Shown here: piece by piece, positions 12,199-25,640 of the stretch | Position numbering within the stretch: position 1 is the stretch's first letter | Layout of the letters: every line of letters starts with the position of its first letter | NCBI RefSeq assembly: GCF_030463565.1 | Contig: NC_134648.1 | Location: forward strand, 48,050,346-48,114,345 | Direction: 5' to 3' | From: Pelecanus crispus | Lineage: Eukaryota > Chordata > Aves > Pelecaniformes > Pelecanidae | DNA length: 64,000 nt | Program-made: the position numbers and the translations under genes | The notes under the pieces: generated by a model | Database searches by the model: none | What the model saw: only the letters and a program-made list of their open reading frames with translations | Told to the model about the DNA's origin: nothing

Positions 12199-14406
12199 TA
12201 ACAAAGACTCCAGCTGCTTCACACAAGGGAAAAGTCCAATATGCTTTAACATCAGAATGGATGGTGGAGTCTGTATCTATGCAGTGGAAGGAGCAGGTAC
12301 TACCCTTGGGATGGGAGTTGAGTCCAGGTGACAGCAACCTGCTGATAACCCATGTGGTGAGCTGATGGGATTGGACAGGAGACAGCTGGGGGTCATTTCA
12401 AAGATTCCTTGTGCCTTGTCCTGTCCTTCTTTTAAGTTATGCTTTTTGTGGCATCCTGTGCCCAGTAAGGGACAGTGCTGGGAGGCCAGCAGCACACACA
12501 CATCCATGGATCCAGAGCTGAGCAACTGCAGGTAAAACCACAGTAGCAGAGGATCATGACCCCATTACTGAGGCAGAAGGGGGAAGGCAGGTTCAGAGGA
12601 GGGAAGCAGCTCTCCCAAGGTTAACCACAAAGCCAGATTTGGACCTATACAATTCGGGTTTCAAGGCCTGAGTACTGTCAGCAACATTACAGTTGTCACT
12701 TTTCCAAGCACTGGTGAAAGGAAAAGAACTGAAAGACTGAGAATCTTGTAGCAAATGGCAGCAGGGAGTGAGAGTCGTTTATCCAGTGTTGCACTGGGGT
12801 ACAATGGAAGCAAAGGACTGAGGAAGCACAGGTGGGATCCCTGAACAGAGAGGTCTAGAGAAGGCTACCTACAGCCAATGGCCAATAAGAGCAAAAGTGG
12901 TAGTGGTGCTCCAAGCAGGAGGAGGCCTAGAGGATGCAGGGCGGAGATGCTGGCAGCTGAACTGCTTTTCCACTGGGTTGTCTTACTCCTCTGTTGCTGA
13001 GGAGCTGAGTATGGAGAGCGACCCTTTAGTGTTTAGAGTCCTTGTCCCCAATTTGCTTTGAAAGGGATGCATTAGGCTATTTTTGAGAGAGAGTACATAG
13101 GGCTGGCAGTTGCTTCTGATCTTGTTTGAAACATCCTTCTGAATAAATTAAGGGTTTGCTGCGATGATGAAGCTTGGGAGGGAAGGTACAACACATTCAA
13201 GGGAAGTTGTGACATGTTCAAAGAATCTAGGTTGTAAGTTTTGATAGGATCCTGAAGCAAGGAGGTTGCAGTTAACTCCCTTGCCAAAACCGTGACCTAT
13301 ACTCCAAATCGTGGCATGAAGTGTAAAAGACAGCAAGTATCTTTTACATCCCAGTTACTTATGACTTGCATAGGAAATACAAGGGAAGTCTGCCCTGGGA
13401 ATCCGAAGGAAATATTTGGAAAGAGTGGCTGAGAGAAACATGACAGAGATCAGCAGAAACTTAGGAAGCTCAGGCATTGAGGCTTGAAGGTTTTATTAGT
13501 CAGAGTGTCAGGATTCAGTGGGTCGTATGGCATCCTGTCTTGTGAACACAGGATGTGTGAGTTGCTGGGCCATTGTAGCCTCTTCAGGACACCTTGTGGT
13601 CCTGTCAGTCTGCCACCTGCTCTCTGCAAAGCCCCTCAGCCTTGTGTAGAAGTGTGTTGGTGCTGCCTTCTTGCTGAGGCTTACAAACTTCAAAGCAAGC
13701 CCGTGAGCTCCTGTTGGTACTTATCATGTTGCAGGCCACAGCTGAACTCCCACTGTGTAAGCCTGGGTTGCAAGAGCTCCTGCCTCTTTGCAGGAGGCCT
13801 TTTCTTCTCTGGGAAAGGCTTGCATTACTCTGATGATGAAAGAAATGAGCCTATCTTCAGTCCCCTCAGGTCTTTTGGATTGTAACATATGTATGGAGTC
13901 AATATGTGCCCTATTTGCAACCTCACCCTACCAGTCCTTTATCCTCTCTGTAGATATTGTACTGCATGTCTGTCTTCTATTCCACTCTCACTGCAGCATG
14001 TGAGTGCTTGGTGTAAGCCTTGTGTTAGTGTATTAAGAAAATCCAAATAAATAATTATCTCATTAGTGATGGGAATCCTTAGCTCTTTTCCTGCTGCAAC
14101 TCTGCCTCTCTTCAATGCAAATCAGGCACAGACATGCTCCAGTTTAGAGTTTTTCTTCTCTTTTCCTTTGTTCTCCTCAAGCATGGTGTTATGGCTAGTA
14201 ACATAGTCCCAGCCTGGAATTCAAGAAACTCCTTAGCAAGATGGCGCTTGGCAATGGCACCTCTAGCAAGTGTTGTGCTTGCTGGAGCCACTTAGTATAA
14301 ATTCATAGCTGGCTAAGTATTAAGGGATTTTTAGGAAGCAGCAGTGCCTTGTAATCAGGAATCCTTATGTGCAGTGGTGAAAGTGTGATGGTTCTTCTTT
14401 TCTCAG

Positions 14407-14584
14407 GGCTCCAGAGAATCATTGTTTTGCCTGGGAAGGAGAGATGGAGAACAGTGTCTACAACAAGGTGACACGAAGTCCATTGGCACATCCCAACTCT
14501 CAGCTCCATTTTGCTGTGCAGCAACTTCAGCAGCAGAAACTTCAGTCACGACAGCTGTTGGAGCAAAGCCAAGCCCGGCACCAG
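14407..14584 (+). CDS. TTLL5: TTLL5 C-terminal exon with Q-rich helix
   Basis: TTLL5 is a tubulin-tyrosine-ligase-like polyglutamylase that adds the first glutamate branch on alpha-tubulin tails. It acts at axonemes and basal bodies, and its long non-catalytic tail also binds nuclear-receptor coactivators. This exon follows a TTCTTTTCTCAG acceptor and ends at CAG|GTAACT. It encodes ..[20 protein letters not shown], then a glutamine-rich, probably helical stretch ([20 protein letters not shown]) and EQSQARHQ. I recognise this stretch as the conserved C-terminal segment of vertebrate TTLL5. The exon begins with one base completing a codon and ends in phase 0. An internal ATG at 14444 is not the start of the gene. 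Confidence 0.88.
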
Positions 14585-17500
14585 GTAACTAAGAAAACAT
14601 CCTGCCTGGGATGTAGCAGTGCTGACTCTTAGATGTGCAGAACCAACCCAAAGCCAGTACGTACGGCACAGCTTTTGTGAAAGAAGTAGCTCTTCAGGTG
14701 GGTTGTAACAAAACCAATATTACCTGCAGTGATTTTGATAGCATTTTGATGCTGTAGTCCCCAGTGGCTTCTTCCACTGCATTGGTATCTTCCTCCCTTT
14801 GGCTACTGGCATGCTGCTGCTTGCTTTTCTGTGCCAGTTTAGGGCATTCCCTTATAGTGTCTCAGACAGCCTTAGAACTGTCTACATTCTCCACAGTTCT
14901 TTGTCACTTAATCTCATCACTGATGATACGTTCCTGCTTTGACTTGAGTTCTTCTTGGGTCGTGCTTCAAGCTGGGTCACTGTTGTATTTCAGTGTTTCT
15001 AAACATAGGGTCTTGAAATTGTATTGGCAACTGTGTCCTCTGTGGCAAACAGACCCCATAAAGGCTTCATCTTGACTAAATTCTCCTCCTCCTGGATGTC
15101 TTCTCATATGATGCATTTATCAAAAGAGCAGTATGTTCAGGTGACTCAAAAATCATTTAGGAGACTCTTCATTCTTTTGAAGAAATGTATTCATTTCTAT
15201 TAAGAGCATTGAGTGTGCAGGAGGCATGGCCACTGACCCTGATGCCAGATGTAAGTTTTATCTGCAACCCTGAAAATCTTCTCCAGGCTGCCTACACGCT
15301 TTTATTTCTACATTTAAGATCTCCTTTCACTGCTTTGAACGGAAGTGTCTGATGGATACATGACTCCTTTGTTACAGTTGCAAGGAGCAAAGATGGGCTA
15401 AGATGTCCAAGAGCTAGAGGAAATATGGAAAAGGGTTTGTGTTATTGATGTTCTGGATGACACCTAGGTGTCAAGGGTGGACCATTGTGTCTGGAACAGC
15501 ATTTCCATCCTGCCTGGGGAATCTTCCAAGGTTACAATGAGTTCATTGATGTACTCGTTACTTTTCTTTGTTATTATGGAGAGAGAGGTGTGTTCTTTAT
15601 TCTGAGTGATGTCCAAAAGGCTTCCCTTCTAAAGGGAAGGAAGTCTTCAGGTGGACAAACCTTCACTCAAAAGAGATTGGTCTCCACTAGGAAGGAGCTA
15701 GGCAGTATGGCGGGACTGGACTCCAACAAAACCATGAACAGAGCTAACATGCAGAGGTCTGAACACCCACTCTCCCTCCTGTGAAGCAGATGAGTCACTA
15801 GTCAGAGTCACTCAGAATAGGTTATAGGCAAATTGCCCTCATCCTTTTCTGGGAGCATCTTGAAGGAGAGGCCCTTCTGCCTTTGCTCCTTGCACTCCTT
15901 CTTTCAAGGCTGTCACTTAGCCATGCAGTTTCCATCCCCAAGTTCCTTCACCTACAATCTTCTTGCTCCCCCTCTGAGCAGGAGGTCTTCCTTTCATCTC
16001 CATCCAAGGGTCTCTGGGTGGGCAGCTGTGGCTGCTCATGAGCTCAGGAAAAGGCTGTAAGCTGGCTTGTGCCTGTGAGGAGGCTGGAGCTGGCCATGGG
16101 GCCTGGCTGAGCCCTCTTCTAATTGCTGACATTGAGCTGATGTTATTCTTGGCCTGGGGCACAGCCATTACTCAGGAGTTTCTGTTAAAGTGATTCTTTG
16201 TTAAACCTCTTCTCACCCCACAACGTCCCCCTCCTTTCTCTTCCTCCCTTCTCCTTCTGAGCCAAGCAGTTTGGAGTTGCAGTATTGAGGCCATTGCCAT
16301 GCCGCAGGGCTCAGGCTGCACTGAAGTTGCCATTAATGAAGAAAGGTATTTGCTGAACATGGAGGCTTTCAGACTTTCTGTAGTGAAAACCACATCTTAA
16401 TAAAATGATTGTCTCTTGGACACTTCCTCTCCCACTAGACATTGTATGGAGCCAGCCAGACCTCCCCTTCCAGTCACAGTTGCACTGTTCCTCTGATGCT
16501 CCTCCCAGTCACTGCACTACCCTCATCTTCATCTGTCTGTCCCTTGCTCCCTCTCTAGTTTCCTGTCACTGACCTCTTCCTTCTGCTAGTTAGCTTCTCA
16601 GACTTCAGTCCTTTGACTTGGGCTTTCCAAGAACTGCCTTCTCTTTTCTGCTCCTTACACACTCCCTGCCCTACATCTCCTTCCCACTTGCACTGCTTTG
16701 ACTTCCATCCCACCTTTTCCTGCTGACCATCATTTGTCCTCTTTTTTTCCCCACAGCTGGTGTAGCTTATCCTAGCCTGCATGGCTTTACCACATTTCCT
16801 AGTCAGTGTCACCTAAGCCACCTATCTCCCGTTGCCTGCTCGTTCCCTTCTGTTCCTTCCTCTGTATTGAGATCTACTCCATCCTTTGTTGTCTTGCCTG
16901 CTACATTCAAGTTCCTCAGCCTTCTCTCAACACAAAAAATACAACGCCAAAAACGGAAGGCCTGTCACTAGAAAGTGTGTCACGATCTCTCTGCTTTGGG
17001 GAATGCATGCAGGATATCTCTAAGCCTGTTTCATCTGATTGTTCAAGTTCTTGTTACAGTTGGAAGGCAGGCTAGCCGTTTGTCAGTAGCTGAAGTGCAT
17101 TTATTAATATATCTCAAGACACACCCTGAGTATGGCATGACCATACAACATGACTAGATGCCAGTCTTTCCTTCTTTCTGTGACAAATAGACTAGTCATA
17201 TGTATATGGATAGCATGTTGAACAAGTAACAGAAGCACCATGATTAATAACACAGGCAAATGCTTCTGCCTGTAAATTAACCAGTTTGATATGTTGGAGA
17301 TGAGATGGACGTGTTGGAAAGCATGGAAGTTCCTAGTCAAGTATTTGTGTAATAGGAATACCCCCATTTACCATGCAGCGGATGTATCTTATCATGAAGG
17401 CTTATTGCGTACTTCTTTGTGGCAGCACCCACTGTTGGTTGAGCACTTTCCAGACACTTAAAAATGATGATTTCTCCCCCAGGCATTTAACAACTTGCAG

Positions 17501-20500
17501 AGTAGCAAATACTGTGTAGGTGGAGGAAGAGGAATAATAACCAACAATTTTCAGTCATTGTATGTGGAAGTTAGTTCATGCAGTGTAGTATGGTAGAAAT
17601 AGATCTTTGATGCCAGAATAGGTACTTCATTCCCTGGCCAGAAAGAAAAACACCAAACTGACTGGATGAGAATCCAGCAAACAAACGGATGCAGTGGTAG
17701 GGCGCAGGAACAGAGACAATACAATGCCTGAGAAAAGAGAAAAAAATAGAAAGGGGCAGAGTTTGAAAGTGGAGACAAGAAGCTTACATCTGATATCATC
17801 AAAATCAAGGAACAAGAATTACAAAATCAAACCAAAAGACAAAAAACCCCAGGCTTATAGCAATATTTTTAGTGTTTAAAGGAGACTTCATGTGACACAT
17901 TATGACCTAGATGTTAGTATCACTGCTGTAGTTGGCAAGGCAGTTAATATACCATCATTGTTTATTCTCTAATTGTTTCCTGTACTGGAAAGATGCCATT
18001 AGCTGTTAGGGAGGTTCCTCGTTCTCTGTGTGGCTATGTTCTGTCTGCTTAGCCTAGCATCTTCTGGGTTTAGAATTTTATGCCAAACATTTCACATGGG
18101 AAAAAAATCTAAATTAAACCAAGAAAAGTACAGTCATATAGTGGAATGATCCCCATCAGTCCTGCTTATATCAAAAAAGCTCATGTTAAACAAGACATAA
18201 ATCATGTTAATGATTGTGTGGTCAGTTATGATCACATCTGCAATCAGAAGTTTAAGTAGATTTTATGCTATAAAACATTGGGCTAAGTTAATCTTAAATA
18301 ATTCTCCTCTCAATCATTTAAAAATGGCATGTTCTCTGAAATATTCCTGATTTTATGAAGTTCAGCAAAATTTTTTTCTTTTAAAGCATGTGACTGTCTT
18401 CTGCATTCACTACAGTTTATTTAGATCTGACTGGAAATGTTGAGTTTTCAGAATAATATTCCCAGTATTCCTAGAACTACATTATTCCTGCCTGAGGACA
18501 CAGGGCGTCTTTGAAGGCAGCCTTAAACATCATTAAACTGTTTTCTAAACTATTATATATTGGACTGCTGTCAGTTTGCAGTCTCTCTTCCCCTTCAGTC
18601 TCTTGTTCATTCTTGCTTTGCAGCCTTCTCCCTCAGATTCTTTTCCCACTAAATGTGCTAACTGCCATTTTTCCTATTTGAGTCTTGTGATCCTGATGAG
18701 TCAAGTCTCAGTCTAAGTAAAGCATAACAACTGTTCTGAAAGCAGTAGTCTGTGCTGATTTATACCAGCTGAAATTTTGTCCCCATGTTTCTGATCCTGT
18801 CACTATTATTAGAAATATGGTAACACCCAGATGTATTAAGTATCTTTCCAATACAATGATATGTCCCAATCCTTGCTCTAGAGAGCTCCCAGTACCAAAA
18901 GAGAAACAAAGGAGAAGGCACCAAGTCAACTTATTTTAGTATATTTTAGTCTCGTTCTGAAGAATTTACCAAGGAAGACATGCTTCAGGACAGTCTGTGC
19001 ATACCACGAACTTGCTCTTCCTCTTTAAATTTCTTGATGACACCAAGATGCTCCTCTTACTGCAGTTTAACACTATGGCAGTTAATAGTATGTTTTGAGC
19101 CTGTTCTTTATTGCCACTTTGAATTTTCAACTCAACTGATTGTTGCATCCAAACTGATTTAACTGAATGCATTAATATGTGTTCAAAAGAACCTCCACTA
19201 AACAATTTGTATGACTCCAAAGGTCTTCCAAGCCTTTTAATTCTCTGTATTTTTGCAATGTCATCTGAAATACAGTTGCTTTTCTAAAAGTGGTGGGTTT
19301 TATTTTGTTGGGTTTCCTTTTTTTTGTTCTTTTTTAAACTTAAATACTCGTCATTGTTTGTTGCTTATAAACATCTCAGTTTCCAGCACTAGTGATTTGG
19401 AACTAGCTGCACAGATCTTTATGCAATACATGTGTGTGTGCATCTGTCTGTCAGTTCTCATACACTGCTGAGTCTCTCATCATTTTCAGATTTGCTGATC
19501 CTATTTAAACTGAATGACTATGGGATAGAAATCTCAAAGCTATGTTTCATATAAATTTCATGAAAATAAAGAGCAATCTATCTGGACAGGAGATTCAGCT
19601 ACTGTTCCCATTAAGACAAAGGCTGCAGCATGAGGCCACTCCTAATTAGACAGCAGAATGCCCCAAACTCATGAAAGGAGGCATAATTTGGGGCATGCTT
19701 TATATTAGATACTGCAAGATTCAGCCCCAAGACAGATTCACAGGAAATGAGCTTCATTACCTCCTCGGGTCACAGAATGAACATGTTTTTGCTTGCAACA
19801 TTTGTTCCATTACTGTGCTAGGGATGGGTGTTAGATACAGGGATGGTAAGTGCCAGGAACATTCTTTCTGTTTTTGAAGATCATTAATATATCTGCTTTT
19901 CTTCAAAGTACTACAGTACCTCCCTGCTTTTAATCATGAGCAGCCCAAGCTCAGCTGCTACTGGCTAATACTCTTAGATGTGCATTGTCCTTACTGACAA
20001 GCTGTACGTGTTGAGATTTTCTAATTAAAAACTACTATTTTTGTACAGATAACACTTTGTATATGGTGTTCATGTACAGATATGGAAGCAAGGAGAGGCA
20101 TGATCTAGAGGCAAGTGTGGGATTGGGAGTCAGGATCTTCTCTGAGCTCTCAACCTAGCTTTTCATATTGCTTCAGTCTGTGGCTTAGGGAAAATCACTT
20201 TCTCTGTCAGTGCTAACATTCTTCATGTGCAAGACAGGGTTAATGCTGTCCTACCTCCCCAGAGAATTATGCAAGAGAATTAACTCACTAACGCTTTAGA
20301 TGATTTTTAGCTAAAAAGTCTCATAGCATTCTTTTTCAGATTTGTAGCTCTAAGAGCTTGTCAGGGAAGCAGATGTCTCCTCAACATCAAGTTAAATCTG
20401 AGAGCCTGGGAAATGTGGTTCAAAGTTGTTTTACTTGCAGCAGCAATAGTTGTAGGGTGCTACCTGCTTCAGGACTGCCTCTGTCAGGGTTTGTCTAGGC

Positions 20501-22614
20501 TTCTGCTCTCCCTAGACCCTGAGCGTTCAGAATCCTGAGTGATGAGGTCTGTCTCCTACTTTTTGGATGTGCTGAAATCTCTTCCCAACCCTTCCTTTGT
20601 GTGGTCAGGCTCTGCTCTCCCCAGCTGCCCTCTTTATTTGCACAGTAGCTTCTCCTGGTTTCCTGTCCTGTCCCCATGGAGTTCACAGCAGGGCAGTATG
20701 CTTTGTAGCTGAATCCAGAAGCCATGGTCCGTGTCAGCTTCCAGTCTCCCCATCCTTGCCTGGAAGGCAGCCAGAATCTCAGCACAGTGTGGAGACAAAG
20801 GCCTTCTTGGAAGTCCAATACCCCCAAGAAAAACATCCATGACCTTTCTTTAGGCAGGTCTCAGCCCAGCTTTTGCTGATCAGACTTTGTTAGAGCATCC
20901 GTGCTTGCTGTTTCTTCAGAGTCACGGACCTCCTTGCCAATCCATGCTAACACAGGGAAGGGGTTAAGACTGTATGCTTCGTGGACTCTAGGATCTTAGT
21001 GATTTTAATAACAAGAAGAAGAACTTCCAGGAAATATGCATAATATCAAACAGAGCACAATGAAATGTCACCCCTGAATAAGAAGGGGGTGCAGTGACTT
21101 GAGGGTCTCCATCCCAACCACATGATGTGTCAGACTCTAAGATGCAAGAGACTAAACCAAGTTCCATTTTCGTTTGTTTTGCTGGGGGGAGGTGGGGTGT
21201 GACTGCTATTTTCCAGACTTCTGCACTTGTACCAGCTACTTATTTAAAATCTGAAAGCTGCGATTAAGGTAGAGCTTCAGGGAAGGGAGAGGTTAAGAAG
21301 GATTGGGAGCTTAAGGGCATGTTGTCAGTGAGCTCTAGTTAGGAAACAGGCCTGTTTTGGCTCCTGCACTTCCTTTTCTCCCTAGAGCTCTGCCTGTCAG
21401 AAACGCCTTCCCACACACCACTGCCCTGCCATTTGCCAGAGAATTGCGGGGGAGAGGGGCTTTTCCTGTCTGTGTGCCTGAGACTCAGCCAGCCCTCAGA
21501 CTGTGGTTTTCTCTGGAGCCTGGAGCCCACTCGCTGTGGCTTTGTGTGTTTTTCACCAGAGAAGAAACTGAGGACAAACGCAGTGAAGGGCGCTGCTCCC
21601 AGGGTCACGCTGAGGTGACTGGCGAGTGCTCAGCTATTCCCCTCATCTCCTATCACTGACCTCTAGCTGCCAAACTACACGGTTACAGTATTGCCTCTTT
21701 GCCCTGGGAATCTGACTGACTTCGAGGAAAGACAGGGCAGAACTCCCAGCAGGTTGCTCCTTTCTGAAAAGAGTTGAGCAGTTTGCAGAGCTCCCGTAGG
21801 GAACCATTCCCCACTCCCTGCTTTGCCAGTCCACTGCTCAGTTTTCCAGTGCCTCATGACATGCAGATTCTTTTGTCCCCTGTGATAAATCTCCAAGATA
21901 CTTACTCTCCCACCTGCTATAGGAATAGAAATATTTTCTGTTCCCTGGTTTTACTGGGGATTTCCTTTTTGTCAGCTGCTGACCTAAAGTCCCTTTTTCA
22001 GAGAAGGTACCCTACCGCCTTTCTGTTAGTCCAGGCACCTACGGGGTTAGACTGAAGAACTTGCATTGTAACATCTTCCCCATAACCTTTTCCTTTCCTA
22101 GAACTGTGTCTCAATCTCACCTCCGACACAAAGAATAATTTAGCAAGATAAATGCAGAAAGTCAGTCAAAGCAATAAAAGCTTTACTTCTTTGGGGATGG
22201 GAGCCCACTGCAAGATTGTCCCTGCTCACTGTAGGGGGGCTGGGCTAGATGACCTCTAAAGGTCCTTTCCAACCCAAAACATTCTATGATTCTATTAGAC
22301 TGAGGATAGGACCTCTCTTTTTTTAATCCAGAATAGTATCATTCTGTGGCAGTAATGAGCTTGTTTGCCTTCCTAGAAGCTAGTCCCAGCTTCCAAGGGT
22401 ATAAAATTCAGCTCTAAAAACTACTTCACTGACTTGACCACTTGACTCTTCTTTTTATGTGTGGGACTGTCCCTGGAGCCCTGGGGTTGCCTTCAGCAGG
22501 CAGATATTATCCCTCACAAAAATGTCACCCACCTCCATCAGCTCTCTCAGCAATATTCAGAGAGGTAATCACCAGTTACTATGGTATTTTTGTTTTCTTT
22601 TTTTTTTTTACCAG
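14585..22614. other. TTLL5 intron
   Basis: An 8-kb intron between two secure exons. The only recognisable repeat is a short CR1 tail at 22200-22297. The interval 21340-21850 is richer in GC and has open frames on both strands, but no splice-site pair or family match supports a gene. The intron ends in a T-rich tract and TTTTACCAG. Confidence 0.75.
22200..22297 (+). repeat. CR1 LINE 3' tail
   Basis: The sequence carries the classic bird CR1 3' end: CTGGGCTAGATGACCTCTAA, GGTCCTTTCCAACCC and the terminal ATTCTATGATTCTAT octamer repeat. Only the last hundred bases are present, the usual 5'-truncated insertion form. Confidence 0.92.
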
Positions 22615-22835
22615 GCTTTCTTTGCCAACTACTCACAATCCAGCACCAGCCATATAACTATGCCAGCTGGCTCTGATGCCTGCAAGACATCAAGTGCCAC
22701 TTCCAGTATCCAGAAAGCAGCCAGTTTGCACAAAGTGATGCCATCCCAGAGTATGCCTTCTCAGCTAGTTCCAAAGCCTCCAGCAAACCACAGGCAGGCA
22801 GTGGTCAGAAAGGCTGCAGCCCAGAGGATTTCCAA
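22615..22835 (+). CDS. TTLL5: TTLL5 C-terminal exon, Ser/Thr/Pro-rich
   Basis: The exon starts after a T-rich tract and ACCAG, joins in phase 0 to the exon at 14407 (..SQARHQ then AFFANYSQ..) and ends at CCAA|GTAAGT, leaving two bases. It encodes 73 complete codons rich in Ser, Thr, Ala and Lys, including SSIQKAASLHKVMPSQ and LVPKPPANHRQAVVRKAAAQ. The LVPKPP.NH motif followed by basic residues is the feature I use to assign it to TTLL5. The region is presumed disordered and lies after the catalytic TTL domain and the coactivator-binding part. The frame is intact with no internal stop. Confidence 0.9.
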
Positions 22836-23064
22836 GTAAGTTTTATCTCTTCACATCCACAACGGGGAGTTGGCACTGGTTCCCCTGAGAAGGAATATCA
22901 GAGAAGAACCTGTCTACATGCGACTCTGACATAGATCTTTTTGGCTATGCTGTCCAAGATAAATCTCAGAATAACCTGAGCTGTGTGTACTGAAATGGGT
23001 GTGCGCTATGTTGCAGTTTCATGTTTCACAATGGTAAGGTAGGTAAGACTGTAACATCATACAA

Positions 23065-23165
23065 ACATAAGGACGTAGGAACTGCCAGATTGAATCAGAG
23101 CAGTATCTGATCCAGAGTGGGATTCAGTTACCTAAATACAGAGTGCTAGTGACATTTTAGATGCC
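23065..23165 (-). repeat. CR1/L3-like LINE 3'-end fragment
   Basis: The + strand text reads AACTGCCAGATTGAATCAGA followed by TCTGATCCAGAGTGGGATTC. This is a diverged copy of the reverse complement of the 3' end of the same old LINE family seen at 10645 and 62665. Confidence 0.55.
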
Positions 23166-25019
23166 CAGAGCTATTCCACCTGACCTCCAGGTGCTGCTCC
23201 AGATGAGCACAAGTCTTCTATAGGTCTTGTGTTGTATCTGCCAGTCCCATGTAGACATCTCAAATAACTTGAGAGTACTAAGTATGGTAATAGACATCTA
23301 TGTTTAGGCACTTGAGTCACTCCCTCCATGTTTAATCTTTGATGGGGGCTAGAATCTGGTGGGTCAGAACAGGCTGCCAAAAAAAAAAAACCCAACCCCA
23401 ATATCCTTAACAAGCTAATCTGCCCTTGAGCCAAGTTTTCCCATAAATTTAATGCACAATGATTGACTTATGCCTTCAAGCACAAGTATTTATTTCATTT
23501 GAAGTGTTTATATTGTGCCTAATGTAATGATAGCTTTCCTCATTATCTGTAGAAATCCTTCTTTTAACTTTTAGTAAGCTTTAGTTATATAGTGCTTGCC
23601 ATTCTAAGGTAGATGGATTTGGCATGTGTTATCTTTAAAAATAAAAAAAAAAATTCACCATGAAATCTTGCTTACTGATTGTAAGTTTCCTTCCTTTCCA
23701 TTTCTTGGTGTGTCTTCTCTTTTGTGCATTATGAGAAAATGTGAGCAAGGCTTCTGGGTTTTCTTCTTATTGTTTACCTTTCTTGGTAGCTTCCTCAGCT
23801 CTCTGTTTATCTCCTCTTAAATGACAGAACTGCTTTAGACTAAATCCTTCATCAGGTTTTTCCTCATATATCCTCAGGCTTGTTTCATCCCTTAATACTG
23901 AAGGGCAAAAATTGCATTCATAACTTCCTCCCTTATACTTACTCTACAGCCAGAAGAGTTGTAAAGCTTTCAGAGCAGGTTCCTGTGAGGTTTCGTGATT
24001 CTGTATTCCCTTCCTGTTTAAAGAGAGAAGTTTTACTAAAAGATTACTGATGAAAGACACCTTATGAAGATACTAGGGTACTGTCAGTGTGCGTGGATCA
24101 AATCTGGAACTGCAAGGCATATTTAAGGAGCTTGGACAGAACTGCTTTGGGGAAGCTTGTGTATTTCCTGCCTGTACTCTTGCTATCTTAGGAGATAGCA
24201 CACTGAATTAATCCCCCAAAACTATTTAAAAAGAAAACAAGATGTTAGTAGACTTTGTCAACTCAGCAAATGCAGATGTGAGCATCAGGTCTGGCAGGTA
24301 CGTGCTGGTGGGTTTGCTATCTGATTTCTTTTATGTTGGGTAGCTCTTGTTAGTACAGGTGATAGGCTGTGTCAGTGGGTTTCTCTGCCGGGCGGCAGGG
24401 ATGTGTATTTGAAGATGCCGGTGTGCTGTGCTCACTTCTTGGCAGAGGAAATGTTTATCCTTGTGAGATGGAATTGCAGCTCCTTGGACAGACTTTACTT
24501 TGCTGCATTTTTGTGGTTTCTGCTCTGTGACAGGCAGGAGTGTGGGAAAACCGGAAAAAGTTCAGCACCAAAAATGCACAGAAGGGGGAAAAAAAGCAAA
24601 AGATTCCTTCAGAATTTCAGAAAACTAATCCAAGTATTGAAGGCTGCAAGGAGCCACTCCAGAAATACTTTCCAAGTTGCCTTTCAGTCTCCAGCACGGG
24701 GCTCCAAACCCATTCTTGCCATTCATGGGATCTTGCAGTAACATTTTTTCACTTACATGGAAAACAGCAGTGCCCAGCTATATTTCCAGCCTACTGAGAG
24801 CTGATCGTTTAAAAACTGCTATGTCTCAGTCTAATTTAATCCATTCATTGTTGTCAGGAAAAGCCCAGAGATGCATCAACAGAGGAGAGTGAATGGAGAG
24901 AAGCCTCTGAGTCAAAGGAATATAGATTAGAGAAGAAAAAGATGTCTTGCACACTCCAGCCTGTTCTTTACTGTCTCTGGTTATTCTGTACAAAGTATTC
25001 TCGGACACTGTGTGTAGTC

Positions 25020-25640
25020 TGCTTTCAAAAAACTCCAGTGGCAGAAACCCCACCATGTGCTATGGAAGACTGTTTAAGAATCTAGACAACCTTATTATCA
25101 GAAAGTTTCTCCTGGTCTGCAATCTGAATTTTTCCTTTGTTTCATTCTGTTGTACCTTGTTCCTCCTTCCTGAACCACCCTAAACACTTTCCCTTGCAAA
25201 TACTTCCCATCTTTTGAATATCCTTCCACTTGTTGGAGTTGCCTAACGTTGCTTAGACTTGTTGAGGTTTTGTTAACCTCAGATAGTCTTTCCCCTCCAA
25301 GTCCTTGATTGTCTTGAATTTACTGTATTTTCTTCAGTTTGTCAGAGTGCTTGCCTTATGGCACCCAGAATTGTACTTTTCCAGTGTTGGGACTACCATA
25401 TCCTTAGGTTATGACATGGTAAATATCCCCCTCCATAACATCGAATCTAATTTGGGCTTTTTGGCCGCTTCATTTCTCTGTCAGGTTGTTTTTGATTTGC
25501 TGCCCACTCTTACCCCCTAATACTTGTTGACTGTTTTCCTGATCTCTCTCCTCAAAGAAGATGTCAGTGCTATATATTATTTCCACAAGATTCACTGAAA
25601 CTAATCCCATTCTGTTGTTAAAGCTCTCAAGTCTCTCTTT
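25020..25640 (-). repeat. Decayed CR1-like LINE, reverse orientation
   Basis: The + strand shows the order of landmarks expected from the complement of a CR1 RT/3' region: CTCCAGTGGCAGAAACCCCA, TTCTCCTGGTCTGCAATCTG, a stretch around TTGCCTTATGGCACCCAGAA, and TTTGGGCTTTTTGGCCGCTT. The copy is very diverged with no open frame. The limits are approximate. Confidence 0.55.

Larger units (their letters stand above)
6534..14406. other. TTLL5 intron with old LINE sequence
   Basis: About 7.9 kb of AT-rich sequence between two proposed TTLL5 exons. It holds a short TG run near 8934-8947, a long decayed CR1/L3-like LINE on the - strand at 10645-11880 and a G-rich run at 12180-12198. Nothing else in it resembles a gene. 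The many frames of 60-130 codons lack splice context and known motifs. Confidence 0.6.

Noticed and set aside
14236-14248. AAGATGGCG, a YY1-type motif
   Set aside because: A single copy in an intron with no CpG island or other promoter sign.
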